Assembly (NCBI GenBank): GCA_036245525.1
Contig: BTPG01000003.1
Coordinates: forward strand, 156,901,080 to 156,965,079
Reading direction: 5' to 3'
DNA from: Semisulcospira habei
Lineage: Eukaryota; Mollusca; Gastropoda; Semisulcospiridae
DNA: 64,000 nt
The translations under genes were made by a program, and so were the position numbers. Of this stretch, positions 50,923-60,195 are shown piece by piece. The notes beneath the pieces are model-generated. The model was not told the origin of the DNA and searched no databases. It saw only the letters and a program-made list of their open reading frames with translations. Position 1 is the first letter of the stretch; each line of letters opens with the position of its first letter.

Positions 50923-53800
50923 ATCCCAGGTTCGTACCTGCACGATGTGTCGTGATTTCCAATGGCCCTCGGACGAGCATGAGTTTTGCCTACCCTGTTC
51001 CGGCTGTGATTCGACCCATACCTGTGATGTGTGCGCCCCATGGCCGGAGGAAGCTTGGTCAGAGCTGTGGCGCTTTTACCGCAGGGAACGTCCGACGCCT
51101 ATCCGAGACTGGCCAACTGTGACGGCCAACACTAAGAGGGGACCCAAGTCAGTAGCAGTGGCTTCGCTGTCCCACAGAGACCATACGAGGCCTGGCAGAG
51201 ATAACCTGGCAGAGACGGCCAAACGTAAGAAGGTGGGACCCAAGTCGGTAGCAGTGGCTTTGTTGTCCCACGGAGAACGTACGAATCCTGCCAGAGAGCA
51301 CCTGTCAGAGAAGACCAGAGGTTACAAAGGGGGACCCAAGTCGGTAGCGGTGGCTTCGTTGTCCCACAGAGAGCATATGACACCTCTGAGAGATCGCCCC
51401 TTAGAGGCGCCCACGTGCAACAAAGGGGGACCCAAGTCAGGGCCAGTGACTGTGTTGTCCCGCACCAGTCATACTTGTACGTCGCAAACCATCACGGAGG
51501 ACCCGCCTCAGGTTTCCCTTTCCGTGGCGAACAAGATTCCTGAGCCTGGAAACTCATCAGCGGGAGAGTTGGCTGACAAGTCTATGGTGCAAGAAGCTGC
51601 AACCAGTGATAATGCCGCAAGTTTGGCGGCAGTTTACGACCCCACGACGCTACTAGTCCTCACTCAGTCGGAGGATCGCAGGCCTGACAAGTATAAGCGT
51701 CTACATGAGGGACATCTTTTGGGGGCGCAAGTTCCTAGTGTGCAGCGGGCCTCGACATCGAGAGCTGACTTTGACGCCACCCGTCCGCAGGATAGATCGC
51801 ACAAGCGACAGACGGAGATATCTACGCCAAGGCGAGACACCGGCTCCCGTTGGGCAGACAAACCTGTTTCGAAGGCGCGCTCCTCCTCCAGATCACAGGT
51901 TAGTGGGGCTACGTCTGTTTCTCCTTTCTGAGCACGGGTCCACAGCCCACGCGTCAGGCGCAGTTTGGAAAGACGACGATCGACCTCTCATAAGGATCCT
52001 GATCGCCGCTTTCGTTTGAGAGAGGTTAGCTCATCGGACTCGAGTTGCTACCCTATACCATGCAGAGACACACTACGTGTCACTAGTCCGAGACGACGAA
52101 CCAGTACAGTGGGCTCATGCCGCCATGATAGTCCTCGTTCTTTTCGTCACCCCGCCTCGCAGAACTGCCATTCCAGACGACGCTCGGCGACGCGGACGGC
52201 ACCGGACGTACATCGGTCCCGGCAGACTTCTCACAGTTCCCGCTCCTCACGTCACAGCCGCTCTCCGCGGGTTCACAATTTTCCGAGGAGGTCGCCTATT
52301 ACACTCGGTGGACGACCGCCTCTTCCCAGGATGGCCTCTTCGCTGCAGCACTCCATGACAGCTCTTGCGCCCGTGGGTCCCGTGAAGGCTTCTGACAATT
52401 TTGGAATCACCGCTCATGTTGTTGACACCATCAGCCTGGCTCCTGGAGACTCGGTGTCCGCCTGGCTGGACGCCGCGCCGAGCCGTCGCTCGACTTCACC
52501 GGAAGAAGCGGAAATTCCCCCAGCGGCTCTCGGACACAGAATGGAGACCGTGCGAGCCTTAGACGAAGCTGCGCGGCTTATTGCGGCTTCCTTACCTGCT
52601 GAAGACTGCCCTCCTTCTCCCTCGGTTAAGAAGAGAGCCTCGACTTTTGTGGACGCGGAGCTACACGCCAAGCGTTTCAAGTCTCTACCGCAGCCCCCTG
52701 GGTTTCGGGACATCCGGGACGCCCTGTCTGCTCACCTACTTCAGGGATCCCTCAGAGATGCTGGGTTCTTCTCTGACAACAAGTGGCTGGCGGACCTGAT
52801 GATAGCCTTCCAGCAGAGGTGGTACGCAGGACATTCTCAGGCCTTCGCTTGTCCTCTGCCGGCGGTGGATCCTTCAGCGACATCCTGTGCAGGCCTGTTT
52901 CGACGTTCGGTCTTCGCCCCTGGACTGACTCAGACGGCGACACTCATCTGCAATGCTCTCGCTTTGGCAGGGTTTTTGGACTTGGCTACTCAGGCGATAG
53001 TACGACGGGTCGAGGAAGCGTGGAGCACTACCATCGCCCCTCTCTTATCCGACATCTTAGCTTTGACCGTGTCTTGCAACCAGGCAGCCTACCACACCTC
53101 AGTCAACGCTATGACGGCGGCGGCAAATTGCGACCTGATGCGTCAAGATGCAGTGTTACAAGCCTGCTCTCTACCTTCGGAGATCAAGAACCAGCTGCGT
53201 CGGGCCCCGCTTGGCAACGAGCTCCTCTTCGGCCCTCACTGGCAGTCCGTCAAGGAGTCAAGCAAGGATTGTGGCCCACCCGAATCGCTCCACCCCGCTT
53301 TCCTCCAGCCCGCAGGCCTTTGGGTCGAGTTTTGCGGACCGCCAGACCCTTCGCTCGCCCCTTTACCAGTCGTGGACGTCTCCCCCCCCCCACCCCCCCC
53401 CGTTAGCCTGCCTTTGGTCGCCCCCGTCAACCTAACCCCGGTCCCGCAGACGCCCCCACCCCTGCTTGGCCAAGACCTGCCCGACGTCCCTTCGGGCGAG
53501 GTAGGGCCCGTTGACTGCACTCCGACCGCGCCTCCGCCAACAGCTACCGGGTCTCCTGTCGGCGGGAGGCTAGCTCTACACAGCGACGCTTGGACGTCGC
53601 TGTTTCCCGACGACCCGTGGATCCTGTCGACAGTTTGCCAAGGACTACAGCTGTCGTTCCGCTCACCCCCACCACTGCGCCGGTCTCCACTTTGGACGTC
53701 GGTGCCTGCGGATGCGCTCAGAGCCGAGGCGCTACGCAGCGAGGTGGCCGCACTACTCCAGAAGAACGCCACGGAGGTAGTCAGACGGCATGACTCTCCG
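50906..53800 (+). pseudogene. D3 gag-like region
   Basis: The frame starts at ATG 50906 (or a spliced start at 50732). First comes a Cys-rich motif, CTMCRDFQWPSDEHEFCLPC, SGC, HTCDVC, APWPEEAWSELWRFY, perhaps a zinc-binding module. Four repeats follow from 51137. A TGA at 51929-51931 then interrupts an otherwise open frame that resumes at once (ATG 51965). The rest has an Arg/Ser-rich stretch and conserved blocks LDEAARLIAASLPAED, PPGFRDIRDALSAHLLQGSL and ATQAIVRRVEEAWST. Gag and polymerase share one frame here. Confidence 0.8.
51137..51480 (+). repeat. Tandem repeats in D3 gag (31-33 aa unit, four copies)
   Basis: Units start GPKSVAVASLSHR, GPKSVAVALLSHG, GPKSVAVASLSHR and GPKSGPVTVLSRT at about 51137, 51236, 51329 and 51428, spaced 99, 93 and 99 bases. 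Because the spacing is a multiple of three, the frame is kept. The linkers vary. Confidence 0.9.
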
Positions 53801-55312
53801 GCCTTCTACAGTCGTTTGTTTGTTGTTCCCAAGCCGGAGGGCAAGTGGCGTCTGGTCATCGACCTCTCCGCCCTGAACAAGTTCCTCGTCGCCCCGCCGT
53901 TTCGGATGGAGACCGCTCGAGCCCTGCATTCCGCGGTGCAGCCATGGGATTTTGCCATCAGCCTCGACCTTTCAGACGCTTATCTACATCTTCCCATGCA
54001 TCCGGCGTCCAGACACTTCCTTCGGTTCGCCTTCGCCGGGGTCGTCTACCAATTTTGCGCCCTACCCTTCGGTCTCAACCTCAGCCCGTGGGTGTTCACC
54101 AGGATCATGGACGCTGTCGTCGCCAGGGCCAGAAGGACAAGCTCAAGTCCTACGTCCAGCTACCTCGACAATCTCCTTCTACGGAACCAGGTGGACTCCG
54201 TCCTGGAGAGGGACCGAGACGCACTCCTAGACCTCCTCGACTTCCTCGGGTTCATCATCAACAAGGGCAAGTCCGATCTCTCGCCGTCCCGCTGCTTTGT
54301 TCACCTGGGAATGGAGTTCCACACCGACCTCAACATAGTCCGGCTCATGGAGGTGCGTATACAGAAGATCAGCGATCTGGCGCGACAGGTGGCACAGCAG
54401 GACAAGGTCTCTGCATGGGTGTGGTTACAGTTACTGGGCTTGATGAGTGCTGCCTCCGACCTGATTCCCCTGGGACGCCTCTATTCCCAGCCTCTCCAGT
54501 TGCACCTGCTCCTTCATTGGCGACCCTCGAAGGACGACATCGACGCTCTGGTTCTGGTTCTCCCGATGTTACATCCACACCTGATGCGCTGGGCGGACCA
54601 CAACTGGCTGGCCTCGGGAGTCTCTCTTTACACACCGCCTCCCCACTTGTCCCTTTGTGTCGACGCAAGTCTCACCGGTTGGGGAGCTCATCTTCTACCG
54701 TCGTTCGCAACAGCCTCGGGTTCTTGGCCCCCAGATCTTCTGACCCGACACATCAACTGGTTGGAGTTGCAGGCGGTTTGGCAGGCTGTAATGACGTGGG
54801 ACTCTCAGTTCCGGGGTCAGGAGCTACTCGTGCTGTCCGACAACTCAACAGTCGTTGCCTATCTACAGAAACAGGGCGGTACGCGCTCCCCATCTCTGTG
54901 CATCCTACTTTACCAGCTGCTTCGATGGTGCGAAGATCGGGGCATCACTCTGCGGGCCAGACACATTTCGGGTCATCTCAACGTGCTCGCCGACTCCTTG
55001 TCACGCCGCGGACAGCTTCTCCACACAGAATGGACTCTGCGACCGGACATCTTCCAGATGATCGCGGCCAGATGGGAACCTCCCATGATTGACCTTTTCG
55101 CCACTCGTTGGAACCACCAGTTGCCGCTGTTCGTCTCGCCGGTGCCAGATCCACTAGCTTGGGCAGTCGACGCGCTGTCCATTCCTGGGACGGGCTCATC
55201 GCCTACGCTTATCCACCGACGGTGCTGGTCCCCAAAGTCCTCCTCAAGCTTCGCGGCTGCAACACGATCCTGTTCCTGGTGGCGCCCTTCTGCTGGAACA
55301 AGTCATGGATGA
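53700..55312 (+). pseudogene. D3 reverse transcriptase and RNase H
   Basis: In the frame from 51965 (1115 codons to 55312), the reverse transcriptase spans about residues 580-800: SPAFYSRLFVVPKPEGKWRL, ISLDLSDAYLHLPMHPASRH, YQFCALPFGLNLSPWVFTR and SSYLDNLLLRN. The last should be YLDD; the second catalytic Asp is Asn (codon AAT, 54170-54172), which is expected to abolish polymerisation. RNase H (about 893-1015) keeps its Asp/Glu/Asp/Asp pattern in LCVDAS, NWLELQAVW, VLSDNSTV and LADSLSRRG. A missing base near 55185 shifts the end. Confidence 0.9.
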
Positions 55313-55593
55313 CGGACCTGCTGAACCTAGCCACCAGCCCACCACTTCAGCTCCCCACGCCTCACACGATGCTCAAGCAACCTCAACAGCCGCTGTTTCA
55401 TCCTTGCCCAGAGCGTCTCCTCCTACACACTTGGAGGTTGTGTGGCAAGCCCTCACCAGAAGAGGCTTCTCGGGTGAGGCAGTGGAAGCTATCGCTGCTG
55501 CGCGCAGACCTTCTACCAAACGAGTTTATGAGGGGAAGTGGAAAGTGCTGTGCGACTGGTGTGGTGACAACAACCTTTCCCCCACTGATTTGA
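55040..55593 (+). pseudogene. D3 post-RNase H region, frameshifted
   Basis: MIDLFATRWNHQLPLFVSPV and PDPLAWAVDALSIP end one frame. SWDGLIAYAYPPTVLVPKVL and ILFLVAPFCWNKSWMTDLLN continue in the next. D1 and D4 have ATTCCTTGGG or ATCCCTTGGG here, while D3 has ATTCCTGGG. DIRS1-type elements often carry a Dam-like methyltransferase in this position. The identity is not certain here. Its end overlaps the recombinase frame. Confidence 0.7.
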
Positions 55594-56495
55594 CGATGCC
55601 CCAGTTGGCGGAGTTCTTCCTCTGGCTTTTCAACTTCCAGAGTTTGGCACCTATTACCATTCGGGGATACCTGGCGATGATTGCTGACACCTACCGTCAT
55701 CTGGGCCGAACAGATCCTGGTGCCTGCAAAGACCTCGCTGATCTCATGGCACACTTCGGTCTAAAACGCCCGGCGCTACAGTCGCTGTTGCCTAGATGGG
55801 ACCTACCTTGGGTGCTGACTTGGCTCAACTCCGCCCGTTTTGAACCCCTGCAGTTGGCACGCTTGCCGGACGTAACTCGAAAGACGTGCTTCCTGTTGGC
55901 CCTAGCTACCGCTTCCAGGGTCAGTGAGCTTCACGCGCTGTCCACACGATCAGATTGCCTGCAGTTCCGGACTGACGGCTCCGTACAACTGCTTCCTGAA
56001 CCATCCTTCCTGGCTAAGACGCGGTCGCCTCTGACGACCCCACAGATGATGACCATTCGACCTTTACGTGTGACAGACTCCACCCGGGAGACCAGACAAC
56101 AGGACCCGGTGAGAGCTTTACGTGTGTACCTGCGACGGACCAAACCGCTGCGCAGAAAACGAACCCGCCTTTTTCTCCCTTTGTCCCCAGGTAGACAGGA
56201 CATATCAGCCCAGACCATCTTCTCATGGATTCGATGGGTGATCCGCTCGGCCTATCAAGACCTCGCACCAGAAGTGGCCCAACGTATGCACATCAGGGCG
56301 CACGAGGTCAGAGCCATGGCCACAAGTCTCACTTTCGACCGCAACTGTGCAGTGAAAGACATTGTGGCAGCCGTGGGATGGCGAGCGGAGTCCACATTTG
56401 CCCGATTCTACTTGAGGGACCTCTCCACCCAGCGGCAGAACCTCACGCTGGTGGGAGACATCGCAGCAGCGCAACACTCCCTCCCGGCGCCGTAA
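55305..56495 (+). CDS. D3 tyrosine recombinase
   Basis: This intact 396-aa frame begins MDDGPAEPSHQPTTSAPHAS and overlaps the preceding region in another frame. The N-terminal core-binding part has AIAAARRPSTKRVYEGKWKV and MPQLAEFFLWLFNFQSLAPI. The catalytic domain has all recognisable residues: Arg205 in ATASRVSELHAL, His333 and Arg336 in RAHEVRAMATS, Trp359 in AVGWRAESTF and the nucleophile Tyr369 in ARFYLRD. It would integrate a circular DNA copy by strand exchange without a target duplication. This is the only D3 product free of visible lesions. Confidence 0.92.
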   Translation: MDDGPAEPSHQPTTSAPHASHDAQATSTAAVSSLPRASPPTHLEVVWQALTRRGFSGEAVEAIAAARRPSTKRVYEGKWKVLCDWCGDNNLSPTDLTMPQLAEFFLWLFNFQSLAPITIRGYLAMIADTYRHLGRTDPGACKDLADLMAHFGLKRPALQSLLPRWDLPWVLTWLNSARFEPLQLARLPDVTRKTCFLLALATASRVSELHALSTRSDCLQFRTDGSVQLLPEPSFLAKTRSPLTTPQMMTIRPLRVTDSTRETRQQDPVRALRVYLRRTKPLRRKRTRLFLPLSPGRQDISAQTIFSWIRWVIRSAYQDLAPEVAQRMHIRAHEVRAMATSLTFDRNCAVKDIVAAVGWRAESTFARFYLRDLSTQRQNLTLVGDIAAAQHSLPAP

Positions 56496-56604
56496 GTATC
56501 TTAGCTAAAATTATCGGGAGTTTGCTGTGCGAGGGCGGGTCTGAGGGCTGTGTCGTTGGCAGTAGGGGCACTAGGGCGGCACCCACCTCCTCTTTGGGAT
56601 TCTT

Positions 56605-56704
56605 CCTATGTGTAATACCATCGGTAATGTGTTTTGAGAAAACAAATGAATTTTTCAATTAAAATGCATTTTTTTGAAAATACTTACTGATGGTATTACT
56701 CGAA
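56605..56704 (+). repeat. D3 internal complementary region
   Basis: CCTATGTGTAATACCATCGG to GAGAAAACAAAT complements the left end. GAATTTTTCAATTAAAATGC to ACTGATGGTATTACTCGAAG complements the right end. The halves meet at AAAT. Confidence 0.92.
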
Positions 56705-56717
56705 GGTCCCTCCCACC

Positions 56718-56965
56718 GGCCCCGCTTGCCGCAGTTGGCTAAGAAACTAAACTGAGGTATGCCGGATATTTTCGCACCAGATGGGAAGAAGGGGAGGCTA
56801 TTCTGGTGGTGACCTGTTCTATGGCGCCCCACTCCTGCCAACGATACCATATACGGACACAACCAAATTTGGGCTAAAATTAGACTAGCTAAGAACTATT
56901 TCCTATGTGTAATACCATCGGTAAGTATTTTTCAAAAAAATGCATTTTAATTGAAAAATTCATTT
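56718..56965 (+). repeat. D3 right inverted terminal repeat
   Basis: CTAAACTGAGGTATGCCGG to TCCTATGTGTAATACCATCG mirrors 50205-50410. The element ends AATTCATTT. Confidence 0.92.
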
Positions 56966-57099
56966 TTCTAGTGCACGGAACTTGGTTGTGCCATGTTGGC
57001 TGATGTCGGCCAGTGTGCATTGCCTTGCGAGGTCAAGCTATGGTGGACGTCACCTCAAGGACCTTTTATGTACCAAATTTTTCCGATAGCCTTGGTCAC

Positions 57100-57313
57100 G
57101 TTTACTCATTTAGCCCTAATGCACTACAACAGGAGATGGATCACCCCTGATAATTCAAGGGTAGTGCCAGATTAGCTTGGCACCTTCAGGCACCAAGCTA
57201 ATCTGGCACTACCCTTGAATTGTCAAGGTCAAGCCATCTCCTGTAACTGGTACATAGTTGTTAAGTGACACCCCCACATTTTGGAAAATGTGGCAGTGGG
57301 GTTGGATGGGTTA
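57100..57313. mobile_element. Hairpin MITE, family A (copy A11)
   Basis: GTTTACTCATTTAGCCCTAATG and GGGGTTGGATGGGTTAAAAG are the ends. The core CTTGGCACCTTCAGGCACCAAG is intact. It lies between D3 and exon 5 of the zinc-finger gene. Confidence 0.82.
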
Positions 57314-57488
57314 AAAGTGGTTTGGTCCAAACCCAGTACCACGAGAAAGGCCAACTTCAGCCATACTTGGCCTGCGTATGGCTGTGTGTGGGCTGATATT
57401 GGCCCGATGACCTTTTGCACACTGGAAAATCACCAGGCCAATATCCACATTTATTTTTTCAATTAAAATTAAAAAATATTTCTTACAG

Positions 57489-57665
57489 TTTCCCAAGAGG
57501 AGTCGGTGAGAGTGGTGGCCGGTCATTGACAGATCCAATGTCTGATCCACCTTTACGAGGGTTAGGGGACACCACTGACATCAGCACAAGGGGAATTCAG
57601 CGTGTGCCGTCTCACTCTCTTTCTCAAGTTACTTCTACAATTGTTACAGCCATGGCAGCTACAAG
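57489..57665 (+). CDS. Unrecognised zinc-finger protein, exon 5
   Basis: A TTTCTTACAG acceptor and the phase-2 join give DKIN-FPRGVGESGGRS, then LTDPMSDPPLRGLGDTTDIS and VPSHSLSQVTSTIVTAMAAT. The exon is 177 nt and leaves in phase 2 at ACAAG|GTATGA. Composition is Ser/Thr/Gly-rich without a recognised domain. D4 fills the next intron, so the gene continues beyond the window. Confidence 0.7.
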
Positions 57666-57858
57666 GTATGATCATTATCTCACCATCCAGATACCAAGAG
57701 TGGCCCATGTACATAAAGTACAAGATTAATTAACATGTTCACTGCCTAGAAAAGTTGAACACGAATTCAGCTGCAAGTGACATAGACCATTATGAGCCCC
57801 CGTACCATGGGGGCTTATGAGGATCTATGCCTTGTGTGGACACAAATTTTGAATCCAC

Positions 57859-58053
57859 TTTGTTTCCTCAAAACACATTACCGATGACATGACTGTCAGG
57901 AAATAGTCTACTTGCTTACCAATTTTAGCCTAAGACCCAAAGGGTCCCCCCAGGAGGCTCTTGGGTATCCCTAACAGGGATGAGAGTAGCCTCCCCTGCC
58001 CATCCGGTCACGTGCCAGGTGGTGTCTCCTTTAGCCAGTTGTCTACTTTGCTG
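57859..58053 (+). repeat. D4 left inverted terminal repeat
   Basis: GTCAGGAAATAGTCTACTTG, CTTACCAATTTTAGCCTAAG, ACCCAAAGGGTCCCCCCAGG and CCTTTAGCCAGTTGTCTAC recur inverted in 63758-63910. Confidence 0.92.
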
Positions 58054-58210
58054 TTAGCATACGCACGCGTTTTCTAGAGCCTACGGACCCGACCTTCACG
58101 GAGACTGTGTACGGTGCGACCGTTCCTCACCGCTTGCCTTTCGTCTTCCGCTTCCTTGTGTGGCCGCTTCTGTGCCTCGTGCAGTTTGCTGGCCCGGGAA
58201 CCTTCTAGGC

Positions 58211-58770
58211 TTCCGTCGCGCGGTGGTTTGTGCTTCGTCACCCGGCCATTCCACCATGGACAGGTAAAGTCTTGGCCGCTTCCTACGTCTCGCCTGGCTG
58301 GGCCGGACGTCGGGCTTCGCTGGAGCTACTGTTGTTTTCTCTCCGCATTTCACTGTGAGTTTCACGTGTTTCTTAATTTTCGAAGCTTTAAATGGCGGGG
58401 TTTGTTACCCGCCGCCGGTCGCCGTTCATGTTTGGGTATGGGTTGCAGTTACCGAGTGCGCCTCTCTCCATTACGGCGACTTCCAGTGACCTAGTGTCCG
58501 GTGCTTTGTGCTTGTCACTCTGCCGTTCCGCCATGGACAGATAAAGTCTCGGCCGCTTCCTGCATCTCGCCCTGCTGGGTCGGACGTCGTGCTTGGCTCG
58601 GACTTCTGTTTGTTTCTCTCTGCATTTCACGGTGAGTTTCGCTCGTTACTTCGGAGCTTTAACTGGCGGGGTTAGTTACCCGCCGCCCGTCGCCTTTCAT
58701 GTATGGGTATGTGTTGCAGTTACCAAGTGCGCCCCTGCCCAGGATGGCGACTTCCAGTGGCCTGGTGTCC
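58211..58770 (+). repeat. 280-bp tandem duplication in D4 leader
   Basis: Two adjacent units (about 58211-58490 and 58491-58770) share CCATGGACAG(G/A)TAAAGTC, TCTCTCTCCGCATTTCAC-like sequence, TTACCCGCCGCC and GGCGACTTCCAGTG. The first unit keeps the candidate GTAAAG donor, the second has ATAAAG. The second unit keeps the DFQWP codons, whereas the first has CAGTGACC. Confidence 0.8.
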
Positions 58771-59095
58771 GCCACACAGTGTGTCGACCGGGTGCCGGCT
58801 GCTCCTCTGTCATCGGCTGCGCTGGCTGCGCCTCTTGACCGGAGGTTCTTGGTCTCTACTCTGGTGGTTCCACCGGCGAGCGACCCGTGACTGTCCGCCT
58901 TCCTTGGGACCTCACACGGCACGGTGGGATTGTTCAAGCTCCCCTCGGACTTGGGATAGCCCACACCTCGCATCCCTGGTAAGTTGTAGCCTATTCGTAG
59001 ACGCGTTAAGCCCGCTGACTCCTCCGGCGAGTCGCCAAGCCGGCTATGTGCCCCCCTCCTTTGAGCCCCGGGCACCGCGACCTTGTCGCCATTAG
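58593..59095 (+). pseudogene. D4 gag N-terminal remnant
   Basis: CAPAQDGDFQWPGVRHTVCR, PGAGCSSVIGCAGCAS keeps the DFQWP and Cys pattern of D1 and D3, but the frame is lost beyond 58838. Confidence 0.7.
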
Positions 59096-59995
59096 TTCAC
59101 GCGTCGGCCTTTCGGCCCAACTTCTAGCCCGCTGACTCCTCCGGCGAGTCGCCTAGCTGGCTTCGTGCCCCCCTCCTTGAGCCCCGGGCACCGCGACCTT
59201 GTCGCCTGTTACATAATAAAAAAATTAAAAAAAAGTTGACGCTTTAGCCTCGCGGCCTCTCCTAAGCCCGCTGACTCCTCCGGCGAGTCGCCAAGCCGGC
59301 TGCGTGCCCCCCTCCTTGAGCCCCGGGTACCGCGACCTTGTCGCTAATTAGTTTACGCGTCGGCCTTTGGCCCTACTTCTAAGCCCGCTGACTCCTCCGG
59401 CGAGTCGCCAAGCCGGCTACGTGCCCCCCTCCTTGAGCCCCGGGCACCGCGACCTTGTCGCTAATTAGTTTACGCGTTGGCCTTCGGCCCTACTTCTAAG
59501 CTCGCTGACTCCTCCGGCGAGTCGCCCGGCCGGCTTCGTGCCCTCCTCCTTGAGCCCCGGGCACTGCGACCTTTGTCGCCTTTTTGTAGACGCATTGGCC
59601 TCGCGGCCCCTCCTAAGCCTGCTGACTCCTCCGGCGAGTCGCCGAGCCGCTAAGTGCCCCCGCCTTGAGCCCTGGGCGCCGCGACCTTGTCGCCAATTAG
59701 TTCACGCGTCGGCCCTTCGGCCCCAGCTTTGGTCCGCTGACTCCTACGGCGAGTCATCATGCCGACTATGTGCCCCCCTCCTTGAGCCGGGCACCGCGAC
59801 CTTGTCGCCTTTCATTCTCACTTCAGCGCTTCGGCCTCAGTTTCTGGACCCGCTGACTCCTACGGCGAGTCGCCAAGCCGCTTGTGCCCCCCTCCTTGAG
59901 CCCCGGGCACCGCGACCCTTATCGCCAGTTAGTACCCTAGTCGGCCTTATGGCCCTCCTTCCAACCTGCTGACTCCTTCGTCGAGTCGCCCAGCC
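59011..59995 (+). repeat. Tandem repeats in D4 gag, nine units of 109-138 bp
   Basis: Each unit starts near GCTGACTCCTCCGGCGAGTC (at about 59013, 59132, 59270, 59389, 59503, 59620, 59728, 59851 and 59970). It then reads GCCAAGCCGGC, GTGCCCCCCTCCTTGAGCCC, GGGCACCGCGACCTTGTCGC and an ACGCGTCGGCC segment. GACTC-N7-GAGTC gives every unit a small stem. Confidence 0.9.
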
Positions 59996-60079
59996 AGCTA
60001 CGTGCCTCCCCTTGAGCCTCGGGCACTGCGTCTGGATCGTCTGTCATATACCTCGGGACTTCAGGCCGTTTCCACTGGT

Positions 60080-60195
60080 GCCTACGGCCTTTCCACGTTG
60101 TTTTCACCAGTTCTCATCTGTTCACCGAAGTTAAGCTACGTTGCGCTCGGTTAGCACTTGGATGGGTGCCCCTTGGGTACACCCAGAGCAAGTGG
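60080..60195 (+). rRNA. 5S rRNA-like sequence (pseudogene) inside D4
   Basis: From GCCTACGGCC at 60080 the sequence follows eukaryotic 5S rRNA along most of its 120 bases: CCACGTTG, CACCAGTTCTCATC, TCACCGAAGTTAAGC, GGTTAGCACTTGGATGGGTG and TTGGGTACACCC. Internal control boxes A and C are recognisable. Differences such as GTTGCGCTCGG for GTCGGGC(C/G)CGG and loss of bases near the end indicate a pseudogene or a 5S-derived fragment. It lies directly after the tandem repeats. Confidence 0.75.

Larger units (their letters stand above)
50205..56965 (+). mobile_element. DIRS-like retrotransposon D3 (near-intact)
   Basis: At 6.76 kb it has every expected part: left inverted terminal repeat, gag, reverse transcriptase, RNase H, a post-RNase H segment, tyrosine recombinase, internal complementary region and right inverted repeat. 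Only three lesions stand out: an in-frame TGA at 51929, a YLDN in place of YLDD and one missing base near 55185. It lies in an intron of the zinc-finger gene, in the same orientation, 27 bases after the donor. Confidence 0.95.

Noticed and set aside
55040..55593. Firm call of a DNA adenine methyltransferase in D3
   Set aside because: The position fits DIRS1-type elements, but I could not see a convincing methyltransferase catalytic motif, so the region is left unnamed.
55398..56477. Several minus-strand frames over the D3 recombinase
   Set aside because: They are antisense to a clear tyrosine recombinase with complete catalytic residues.
46616..57665. Assigning the zinc-finger gene to a named family
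   Set aside because: Two short fingers and a Ser/Pro-rich region are too little for a safe assignment by eye.
59011..59995. Regularly spaced repeats resembling a CRISPR array
   Set aside because: Whole units of 109-138 bp are repeated, without unique spacers, inside a eukaryotic retrotransposon.
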